A stretch of DNA of 64,000 nt from Phoronis australis (lineage: Eukaryota > Phoronida > Phoronidae), in NCBI GenBank assembly GCA_002633005.1, contig NMRA01000034.1:767766-831765 (forward strand), written 5' to 3'. Both the position numbers and the translations under genes were made by a program. A model generated the notes under the pieces. It did not search any database and was not told the DNA's origin. It saw nothing but the letters and a program-made list of their open reading frames with translations. Each line of letters starts with the position of its first letter. Position 1 is the first letter of the stretch. Positions 50,501 to 62,500 of this stretch are shown piece by piece.

Positions 50501-53500
50501 CGGCATTGACATGGCTGCAATGTTTTGGCCCATGTACTTTAAAAGGTTTGGTTAGTTCACCACATTTAAAACTAACTGTTTTTGCACTTGCAGACAGCCA
50601 TGCTTGTTGAAATGTACACTATCTAACCACTGCTTGGAATTTATGTCTGGTAGAATTCCTCATCAGAATTTGAGACCATGGGTGTGTAAATTGGCATATT
50701 TATCCCATTACTGGTCACCCAATCTTTTTTCCCTAAACAGCTTGGCATTGTTTGTGGCACTAACTGACTGTCAGAATAGTAGTGCTGTTTTAAAGTTTCA
50801 GCGTTCTCCTTTGAAATGGCGTTTAGGTATTAGCTTGGACACTTGTAGATGGGTGAGTTTTACCGTACCTTGTGCAGGGTTAGAAAAGTGGAATTTATTT
50901 GGGAATCACTGTGTCTGGAAATGGCGACATTACACTGTACTGTCATCTGGAGTGGGTAGATAATTGAAATAAAACTGAGTTTTAGTCAAAACAACAACAG
51001 TCCATAGTGTTGGGTGTGGGGTGCAGCCGGCTCCGTGCATAAACAACTTATGGCCATGTCAGTACAACGTTTGAATATTTCTCGTTTTTATGTGTAGGTT
51101 TTTGGATGTTCCAATTGACATGTGGAGCCGAGGCTTAAATCATTTTTGGTATGCTGTAGTCAAGTTCTCCATGATACTCCAATGGTTTAGTACACAAGAC
51201 TTCATTTTAAGTGATTATCAATCTAAACTACATGGGGTGCAGTGTTCAGTTGTCCATCAACTGTCAGTGTTCACATGGATGTGTATGGCTGTCCACCCAG
51301 CTGTAAAATTGAGGACTAATCCTGGAAGTAGGCATCCACCCAGATGTTATATTAATGTCTTATACCAGAAGTAGGAATCCCATTTCCCCCTGATATAGCA
51401 TATTTAAGCATGTCTAGGATCAACGGGATACTGTTTCCGCAGCAGCCGCTATACAACGATGAGAGCATCTATTGTGATGATGAGCCTGCCGTGCCTTGCC
51501 TCGATTTCTGAGCAAGCTTTGCATGTTTTTGCACCTGTCGAACTTGACTCCTCTAAACACAGCACCCGTAGTGTGACTACCAGGGTAAATAAATTAATTT
51601 TAGCATACAGTTTGGCACACAAGTTCAATTTCATTTTGTCAAGTTTCTCAAAACTATTAACAAAATTGTACTTCCTTCTGTTCTCATGTCTGTGTGAACT
51701 GATATGCTGTCACCAAACTACAGTACATTAGGTAAATTTTGAACAGTTTCAGCTATGTTATGACATGTCAAAAAATGAAAAGTGTTAATTTTTGCAGTTG
51801 TATTTGATTAGTACTACTTTTTTGTTTCTGTCATAATTATTGATATTTTTTCTAAGAAATTCATTAGTGGGAGCTTGACTGCTGCTCAACAGCTGTTGGC
51901 ATGCCACTCGGTTAACCCCAGTTTTGTGGTGGACTCCTGGTTTTAATTAGCTCTTAAAATTCAATTAGGAATATCTACACAGATCAAGCTATGATCTTCT
52001 GTCTTGTGTCCTGGGTCACCGTGATCATATGGATTGATTCACTGTGCACAAAAGTGTGGCAAGACAATCATGGTGCTCTGTGTTACAGTACATCTCTGAT
52101 ACACGATGAAAGGTGCTCTACACATTTGTCAGTTTTTAGACCAGTACTGAAGGTAAATTAGTTCTAAACAGAATCAAGCTGTACTCTAGCTCTCTGTGAA
52201 ATCAGAGCTAATGGAGAATAGCACCTGTCTACTTTTGGTAATGTAAAGGTTTATCCAACATGTCAGATTTTTGGTGTCCACATGCCAAGCTCTTATCTTT
52301 GACACTGTCACCAGACCCGTAGTTAAAAATAGGACTTACTTTTTAATATGAATACAAAGGTACTTGTATTTTGTTAAGTTTTGTTGTGAAAATGATCAAG
52401 GCAAATTATCGGTTGGTTGGCACTGAAGTATGTGCTATGGTATCATGCTGGGGATCGGGAGATAAGTGTGCAGGTTAATGTTTTAGTTCGAAATGTTGGA
52501 AGGAGAGAAGTCCTTCAGATTCCACAGATTTCTTCAGGTATTTATGTTCAATTCAGGAATTAACGTAGGTATGAGTTTTGACTCTGCATATTGGTTAGCA
52601 TGTGATCATGCGCTAAAACAGCATCAACTGCAGTTTTAGTTTAAAAATCGGACAATCGCCGCACAAATAAAAAAGTTCCTGTTCAATTCAACGTTTCGTC
52701 TTTTAGACATCATCAGGATCATATTTACAACAATTTTGGACAACAAGTGCCAACATAGTTTGATATTCACATTTTAAAAGCAGGCCGATGCTACTTTAAA
52801 TCAGAATGCTTTGTACACGTAGAACCATGTCCATTATGAAGTACACCATCAAATTGATTGTCGGGGTGTGGTGTTCCATATCTGATGGTCCTCTTCAATT
52901 TAGCCAGCGGGAGCATTGCACCGCAATCATTTTGGATTTGATATCCATCACATCCCCCTGTCCATTATCCTGAAGGTCGTTGTCCCTGACATAGGCACCA
53001 AGCTAGCCTGCCTGCATCCTTTCAGATTAAAATGGGTGTTTTCCTTTGATTGCTGACTTGTTTGTGGAAGACCAGAGTTGATAAATTCGTGCTGAGAATA
53101 GATGGTTAGGCCTAGATAGGATCTTATTAACACTGTTGGATAGTTGGACTTGCTTCTGTTAAATGATAGGTCCATAAACCACATGACTTGGAACCTGAGG
53201 GTAAAAATGTACCCTGCCAGCACTGGCTTCTGTTGTGATCATAATTTGATTGAACATCTAAGCAGTAGCAGCTGTTTCAGATGGTTAAACTCTTAGGATC
53301 CATACTTCTGGTTATTGTGACACTATAGAATATTTTCTTGGCCTCAGTTTACATGTGATCACAAACATTTTCAGGTACTGTCCATCTTTTGGTATCCAAC
53401 AATTCTATTGTTTTGTCTGATATCAGCAGCTGAACAACTGCCTCATTGTTACACATACCATTCAGGCGTTGCATCAGCTGTCTGTAAAAAAATATAAAAT

Positions 53501-56500
53501 GCACATTTGAGCCTTCATCAGATTTTTTATCTCCCTTATTGTTTACTCCTCAAATGTGTCAGCTGTTCAGCCTTCACACTAGGAGTCCTTATTTTAGTCC
53601 TCTGTCCCCCTCGGCCATGATGACGGCACATTATTGATACCAATAGGAGCATTTTGTACACAATTTTTCTTTGATTGCGTTTTTTATGCGCCTTATCTGT
53701 CTTGTGATTAGAGGTTGGGCTGTATGCCTTCCTATTGAAATTGCACCTGCGAATGCTGCGGCATTAGTGTTCTAAAGGTGCCAACAGATAAATGTAAGGT
53801 GGGTCAAAATGAGCTGTTTTGAAGTGACAACCAATGTGGCTATTTTTGTTTCATCTTCTAGAATATGGATAGCCTTTCATTTGGTGGACACTTTCCTTTG
53901 ACCTTGACCGAGGGTATATTTCGGTACGGTACCAATCTCTCTAGCTATAGACTATTCTCCAAAAATGAGTTTCAGTTTTGATAACGGAAAATGTCTCGTA
54001 CTATACAGTAAAGGGTCATCGACTGGTACTGTTTATAGTAATCTTGCATCAGGTATATCAAACAATCGGGCTATGTCTAGCTGCTCACCAGCTCGCCATT
54101 GGCCAATTCTGGCGTTGGTAGAGCTAAGTCCACTCGCCAACTTGGCGAATGCTTTTGTATCTTAACTATAAAAATCAATTTCGGGGGAAACCTACTCGCA
54201 TATTGACTCTCAGTCAGCTCGAATCAAGTGGCACTGCAAAAGACATTCTTACTTTGAATCAGTTGTGAGTCCTAAAATAGCAAGCAAATGTTCTACTTCA
54301 TGTCCGTCACTCCGCCTGAAACCATTCTTTTACCTCATCGAAATGTTCAACTGTGTAGGGGGTAGGAGATCTCACATTGGTCAGGACTATTTCGGCCATG
54401 GCCGAAAGAAAGCAAGGTGAAGCAGATGTCACGATTCAGCTTTATGATGCAAGCCACAAGTTACGTTAACGTTTTTGGACCTAAATATGTTGCCCATCAA
54501 AATGTCCGTATCCCTGCCGTAACCCAGGGATACGGAGGATTCCTTACCCAATTTTTAGGTCAAAATCACTGAAATGTGTAACACCAATGAAATGCTGTGT
54601 AGCCTGCGTACCCCTGCCATAACCCAGGGATAGTGGAACCCCCGACCCATTTTTAGGTCAATATCATGCCCATACTGGCCGGCATACCCCCGCCATAACG
54701 AAGGGATAGGGAGAAAGTGTTTAATAATTTTTGAAAATGGCTAAAAGTGTTCAGTTGCTTTAGCCATTTTGGCTAATACCTTTAAAAGTCTAGCACAAGC
54801 GTAGTATGTCAGCCAGTAAAAGTATATATTTTCTGAAAGAAAAAAATCCGAGATAATAATTTTCGTTTTTATTTATATGCTATTATTATTGTTAGGTTTC
54901 CAACTTTTTAAAGTAAAAATTACATTTTTAAGAAAGGTACATTCATAGCAAAATATCCCCTTGGTCGATTTTAATGATGGAAACTTCACAATTTACCTCA
55001 AAAACGGTGTTGGAAATTTTCAATTACTCATTTGGTTTAGTTTCTGTGCCAAATTAACTCACAAAATGTAAAGTATTATTAGAATAAATAGCAGTCCTAT
55101 TCGTTGACCTTGTATGCTAAAACTAAGCATCTAAAAGGAAAATCCTGAGGCCATTTTGAGACTAGTAAATATATGTTAAAATTGGAAAAATTCAGTGAAA
55201 TTCACTGAACCATTTTCGAGAACTCGTATTCCTTCGTTCAAATCAAGTCCATTTGAAGAATTGTGGGAAGTGTACAAACCATGTGGGAGATTCGATTTGA
55301 TTGACAGCTCTGTAGCATTTGGCCTTGCATTTATAGTAAGCAAATTTCCACGTGCTTGAGGGCCAGAGAACTGGTTCTTCTTAATCAGTAAGCAAATTTC
55401 AACATCGTTGAGGGCTAGAGAACTGGTTCTGCTATATCACTTTTTCTCGTTGCACAGTATTTATTTCGTATTTGAAGTTCCCTGAGATTGAACATAGGGT
55501 TTGAGATATCCTTAAGCCATAGTTCTAACTCCATTCTATTTCTTGTTGCAGCCTATTGGTCGGTGCCCCCAGGGCAAACGCAACAGGATACAGTTATGTC
55601 AGTCCTGGCGTAGTGTATAAGTGTTCTGTTTCATCATCTGAGTCATCCAACTGCGACTATGTTGCCCTATCCCGGTTGTATGGACGGCGTGAGTATCCAG
55701 GCCATGTATGGTAAAAATTCTCTACTTTGGAACACTGAGTATGTCAGTATCACAGTCGCTGCACAAACGAAAAAGTTCATGTTGATTCAACATTTCGTCT
55801 ATTCATTACACTTAAAAATCCTATAAAATTATGTATTAAAATGTGTCTTTAACCGTTTCTACATTTGTCTTATGTTACGCAGTCTCGACATATGTCGTTT
55901 TTTACTTAAAAGAGGCCGATATTCAAAATCTCAATGTGATGGATTAATTTTTGTTTTCTTACACCTATGTCTGAGCTTGCTTCATGTATCAACGGTGTGT
56001 GTTTATGTGCGACGAAAAGGTTCTTGTGTTATTGTGGTAACAGGGAAATGAGCAACTTCCTTCTTGTTTCACCAGTGAAAACTAATGAAGAGGTGGATAA
56101 CCAGTGGCTTGGCGTGACGGTACACAGCAACACAGAGAATGTGGTGGTACGTACTATGAGTTGCTTGGTTAAAATATCGCCAGTTTTGGACAAAAATAAT
56201 TGTCTGAAATTGCACTTCTTCACGATTTCAAGGGCTTCTGACATTGTGAGTGCCCACAATTTCTCTTCACATTGTCAGCTGGGGTACAAATTTTGAACAT
56301 GGACACCCATTAGTTTCATGCTTCGTGTCTTCCTTGGAAAAATGAGAAAACACTAAAAGGCCTTTCCCACTCAGAACACTTAACTTCAGTCTTGAATCGA
56401 TGTTAACACCCCGAATAACTCCAAAGTAAAGAGGTAGATTTTACAGTGAAGTGTCGATGCTTCGCTATACTGGGAATACTGAACTTCGATGCCATCGGAG

Positions 56501-59500
56501 TTATGGGCAGGGGTCACTGGTTACTATGTGATAATATTTTGTTTTGATAATTTGCAGTATAATCATTCTATTTCAATTTATCCATGTATTTTCTGGATTC
56601 TTTACATTAAATAATCACTGAGTGTAGAGGGGACGCAAAACGAGGTCCCACCTTGCCATACCGCCTTTGTTTGGATCAGCTGTCAGCCTGCTCAATAGTC
56701 AATCTTTATGCACCCACATATTTGTATGTGGACGCATTATGCTGTCATCCACATCCGTCTGTCTGGCGTCTGTTCATCGTCCATCCGGCGTCTGTTTGTC
56801 GTCCATCCGACGTCCGTCTGACATTCATTCCACGTCCAATGTCTGCTGCTCTATGTCCAAAGCCCTGTGATGTTATGTTCATAAAAGTTTGCTCATGTTC
56901 CTTTCATAAGTGGGACAGCATGAGCAAACTTTCGGACGGACTCAACAACTGGTGTGCCCCCTAGTGGCAATTTTAGTTTTCCACGCTTATCTCTATATCT
57001 TCAAAGGTCCGCAATGTATTTTCATCAAATTTGGTATAGTGAGATGATGCTATCCTCCCATTTTCAGATGGATTCTACATAATTTTCGCCACCTAGTGGC
57101 CATTTTTGCTGTTTTCGAGTCGGTTTTTTGGCGTCCACCCCTCTATCAACCAAGCCGCTCTAAGGATGATTGTGAAAATTGGCATGTATGTTCTTACTAT
57201 GAAGAGGACAGCTGACGGTGATTTTCTGGGATTTCGACTATTGTGGCACCTCCTGGTGTCATTTTTTTGTGCCCATGACTATCTCCTAAACCATTGGCAG
57301 GATCTTTACTAAATTTAGCAAGTGTATTTATATGATGTTCACAATAGATGGTGACGATTTTCGGTGTATACATTCTCAGTGTGAAGGGGACAGTTGATGA
57401 TAATAAATTCGACTTCTGTGGTGCCATGTTGTGGTAGTTTTGTTTTTTTGCGCCCATGGCTGTATTTCCTAAACCGTTTACAGGATCTTTGCTAAATTTA
57501 GCAAGTGTATTTATAAGATGTTGACAACAGATGACAGCAACTTTCGCATGGATCTGACTAACAGTGTGCCCCCTGTTAGTGTGAAGAGGACGGTTGGCGA
57601 TAACGAATTCGACTGCTGTACACCTCGTGGTAGTTTTGTTTTATTTTGCGCCCATAGCTGCATCTTCTAAACACACTGCAGGATCTTTATTGAATTTAGT
57701 AATCATATTTATATGAAGCTAACAACAGATGACAACGTCTTTCAGGCGGATCCCATGAACGCTGTGCCCCATAGTGGCAATTTCACTTCTTCTGTTTTCA
57801 TTTGTTTCTCTGAAGTTCATTGAGAGATTTTTATGAAATGTGGTAAATAGCTGTCTATTAAAGAAGTGATGGTATGTTCCCGTTGTCAGATGGATTGGAC
57901 ATTTTTGTGCCATCTAGTGGCTTAAACAGCCCTAGGAGAACACCATTTGTCGTGCATTTGTGGGCGCATTTCAATGCTCTGCGTTGCTCTTGTTATGAAG
58001 TTTGTTAAATAGCTCTCTATTAAAGAAACAATGGCATGTGCCCGATTTCGGATGGATTCAATGTAATTTGCGCTGTCTAATGGCAATTTTTATACGCCCA
58101 CATATTTACATGTGGACGCATTATGCCGTCATCTCCGTCCGTCCGGCGTCTGCTGCTCTATCTCCAAAACGCCTTGACGTATGGTCATGAAATTTTGCAC
58201 AAGTGTTCCTTCTGTGGATGGGACGGCATGAGCGAACTTTCGGACGGATCTGACTACCGGTGTGCCCCCTAGTGGCAATTTTAGTTTTTTACGTTTAGCT
58301 CTGATATTCAAAGGTCCTCAACGTATTTTCATAAAATTTGGCATACAGGCATCTGTTAATGAGATAACGCTATCTTTTCGTTTTCAGATGGATTCGACCT
58401 AGTTTGCACCACCTAATGGCCATTTTTACTGTTTTTGAATCTGTTTTTGGCATCCACTCGTCTATCGACCAAACCGCTTTCAGGATAATTACATTTATAT
58501 TAAGTTGACAACAGACAACGATGACTTTTGGACGGATCTGCCTACCGGTGTGTCCCCAAGCGGCAATTCTAGTTTTTTAAGTTTACCTCAGTCTGTATCT
58601 TTCAGTGGTTTTCAACGGATTTTCATAAAATTTGGCGTATAGGCATCTAATAGTAAGATGACGCTATCCTCTCATTTTCGAATGATTTGAGGTAGTTTGC
58701 ATCACCTTGTAACCATTTTTACTGGTTTCAAGTCTCTTTTTTGGCGTTGGCCCCTCAATTAAGCAAAACACTCTAAGAATAATTGTGAAAACTAGCATTG
58801 ACAATCTTACTACAAAGAGGATGGTTGACGATGATTTTCCGACAATTTCTACTACTGTGGTGCCTCCTAGTGGCAGTTTTGTTGTGCCTCCTAGTGGCAG
58901 TTTTGTTTTACGTTATACTCTGCGTTTTTGATGGATTTTGATGAAACTTGGCAAAAACAATTCTATTAATGAGGCGATGATAGCTTTTTGTTTTCAGATG
59001 GATTTGATGCAGTGTAGGTCTCCTAGTAGCCAGTTCCATAAAATCATGTAACTTATTTATTTCAGGTCATAGAATGCATTTTTATTTCAGGTTTTGGAAG
59101 GGGTGACAGCACTTTTGAACTTCACTAAATTACGATGTGCTTGTATTATGAAGATCACTCGCATTTTGCCCCCAGTCTATTGAGGAGACAATGACCATGC
59201 CTTTCCATTTTGCAAAGTACAACATATTACATGTATGCCCTCTACTGGCTACTTTATGGTACCAATGAACAACCCTAGAAGGATACCGTATATGGTGCAA
59301 TTGTGGGTGCATTTCAACGCTCTGCGTTGCTCTTGTTATAATACAAATAAACAACCCTAGAAGCACACGGTTTGTCGTTCATTTTGTGTCTCTTTCTAAT
59401 TTTAGGTTGATTCCCATGTCCTGTTTCTCTATCTTACAATGTCAAGCTAATTTCCATGTTTCTTTGTTGTCAATCACTGGAAGGAGCTATAGTAATTGTG

Positions 59501-62500
59501 TATTTTTTGACCTACTTCAGATGTGTGCTCACCGCAACAAGATCAGCGCTTCGTCCTACAGGTGGGGTGGTGGTATGTGCACCATCCTGAACAATGCCCT
59601 TGACTATAAAAAGCGACTAGATTACTGCAAGAACTTCGTAAGTGATGGGCACGTGGGTCTGGCCCATTGTCAGATGGGCGCCAGCGCTGCCCTAGACGAG
59701 GTAAGTTGACCGCTGCTGGGGCTATTACAAACCATCTGGTCCCTGAGTTGAGTAAAATGAGCCATAATGAAGCTAATGTTAAAACAGGACCAATCTGTTC
59801 ACAGCCAGTCTTGGTAGAGCCACCACGGAGGGAGAGCTACGAGCTCTGTTTGACTCCAGCAAAATTCACCTCAAGTTAACTGTTACCCGCTGGCTGTGAA
59901 ACAACACGCTCACTGACCTATAAGCAAACAGCATAAATATAGTACCTACCATTACATTCAGGGAATGGGAGAGATTTGTTGTGTTGAGGTCAGTAATTAA
60001 ATTTTATTGCTTGCGGAAAATAATCATAAGCACTTAACTCAGTTTGCCTACCTAGGATTTACCCTTGTCACTCAAGTAAAAGAAATCCAACAAGGGAGAC
60101 ATTCACCGCATTGCGTTACGAGGAAAAATCCTCATTTTACCACACACACGAGCTATTAGCTGAGCTCATTTGCATTTGAGGCGCATAGTTGGCCATCTTC
60201 AGGGACTCTAAGAGTTGGTTGTGTCGACTGAGTTATTTAATCTCGGACAACTAGACCAGATATACCTCTACAAAACATAAGAATGGATTTTGTATTGGAG
60301 TATAGAATGCTACTCTAAATCTCGTAGCCTGCTGCTCATTGTTAAGTTCTTTGTCATATTAAAGATGAGTGGATTTGTTGAGCTTTGACTAACCTCTTTC
60401 ATTATTAGACATGTACTTATGAGATATTCTGTTTTTATTGATTAGACTGTACTTTTTAGGACATGAATATTGCCATGGGAGCCCCAGGCTCTTATAACTG
60501 GATGGGTGTCTTGTTCAAGACAACGACATCATCCCGTCCAGGAATAGACAGTACATGGTACAAGACGTCGGACAGCACTAATCGAGTCGTTGACGATTAC
60601 TCGTTATTAGGTCAGTGTATTATTGGTGGAAGGCTGCCCATATGAATGTTTACTTTTTCGTACAGAAACAGATTTTACCTTTTTTAAGAAAGTTCATATA
60701 TCTAACCAATATCCAGGTGGCTATTGTTTAACCTAGAGTGAGTCTACCCACAGGTGTCTCCTTTGTTGCCACACTTGGCAGTTCCATCTAAATTGTGTTG
60801 GCTTTCTGCTATTGTGTACTATTAGATTTTCACTGAAACCGTTCAATCTGTCGAGAGTAACTGGCAAAAGTTGGTCACACTTACGAATTGGCTCAGCTCT
60901 GTGGTAGAGGGTATGCACGGCATGCGTCTTTATTATCATGCACTGTGTTTGTAGGAATGTCCGCGGGGATTGGGAACATTATTAATGGGCAGAAAACCTT
61001 CGTAGCTGGAGCTCCCCGTGCCGCCAACTCTGGGAGGGTACTCATGTTTTTACAGGTAAGAGTCATTTTATGGTCATCATCTTTATTCGGGGTTAATGTA
61101 AGACGCTCTTGCCCAGTATTTCTGTGGTTTAGGCTCTGTTTTTCTAAACCTTCTTCCAAATGTTTGATGTTGAAAAGCCTGCTGCACACTGCATGGCATT
61201 GCTTATCTTAACTGGTCTTGATAGTCGCCGACTCCGTCCCTATCGTTGAAAACCTGGGCACTGAAAATTCAACTTAAATTTGATGTGCACGCATGTTTAC
61301 ATGTGGGTACATGATGCTGTGATCTCTGACTGGGCATCCAATGTCTGCTGCTGTATCTTTAAACCACTTGCAAGATTCTTATGAGATTTGGCAAATGTGT
61401 TCAGACAACTTTGATGAATTCTGCGTCACCTTGTGGGCATTTTTTGTCGTCATTTTGTCTGGGTGTAAGCTTGATATCTCAAAAACCGTTGGTCGGATTT
61501 TATGAAATTTGGCACAAGCTTGTAGATGTTTCATTCCACATTTCAGTTTCCCCCACCCCCTGGGATCAGGGCTGTTTGGGTGATTTGTATTTTTGAGGGA
61601 AGAGCATTTCTGGATGATATCTAGACAGTTGCTGTGCCCTCTACTTACAAGTTTGGTTTTTCATGTTTGCCTCTGTATCCTTGGAAGTTCATGGTTGTTT
61701 TTTGTGAAATTTGGCAGTTAAGTTTCTACTGATGAGACGACCATGGTGTTTTCAGATGGATTCTATGTTTTTTGTGGCCTTAGTTTGCTTTTTGAAGGCC
61801 GCTTTTTTGGCGTTAGAGTGCTGAATCTAATATAAAGAGCATTTCTTAAGACGGAATGAACAGATGTTGAATAACTGCAGGTTCCGAATGCTGACCAAAG
61901 GCTGACCTTTGACCCGAAGAATGAAGTTGGCATACCCTCCGATATCGAGACCTATGGGGCTGCCTTTGGACATGACTTGGTCGTCATGGATCTGAATAGT
62001 GATGGGTAAGTTCAATATGTTTAGCTTTACAACTGATCCTAGGACATTTTTAATTAGTCTCATGTCTTTGAGTTGATCAAGGTCCCGCAAAATCCGTTTG
62101 TTACATAGTACTCTTGGTACTGAAGTTCTTTAAGTCACCATTTACCTTGTTTTGACTACACAGTGGGACGACACAGTGGGCATCATCAAAACTACATTAA
62201 TAGCACTGCATGTCATAAAAACGAGAAAATTTAAGATGATTGACTTGTGAAAGTTTCTTAGCTCCAAGGACACGAGTGTGATGTTGACATAACCGGTGTC
62301 ACTGGCCACTAGGTCATGTCTACAAACACGCAAGTTTCTTGTACAATCTTGTGCCATATCCGTGCTTCTCTGATGTCCCACAGGAAAGTGAAAAGAGCGA
62401 TAGGGTGCTCAAATACTGAGTTGTCACAAACACAGCAAACACAAGGGCTCACAATTCTTTGTTACACCATAAACCACAGGAAAACGCGCTGCAATATTCG

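Larger units (their letters stand above)
29589..55551 (+). other. Integrin alpha intron 1 (about 26 kb), no gene recognised inside
   Basis: A single intron from GTAAGT at 29589 to TTGTTGCAG at 55551. It holds many repeats, listed separately where clear. Three dispersed families recur: one around ...TTTAGGACACAACATGG...TTTTATTTTCCCATTTTT (40624-40700 and 42229-42305, also 23718-23790 outside), one around GTTTGGGACAGTCTC...GATTCTGAA (32050-32150, 43815-43920, 49888-49985), and one around GAAACTGGTTCCC (30600-30660, 45515-45585). The open frames at 33795-34175, 34856-35492, 38131-38403 and 50604-51374 lack family features. Confidence 0.85.

Noticed and set aside
50604-51374. Two plus-strand frames of 94-119 codons within integrin intron 1.
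   Set aside because: No domain features; the composition looks like translated AT-rich non-coding DNA.
56043-56075. Earlier acceptor (GTAACAG, 56043) for integrin exon 3.
   Set aside because: From the phase-1 exon 2 donor it leads to an immediate stop; the acceptor at 56075 with a strong pyrimidine tract keeps the frame.
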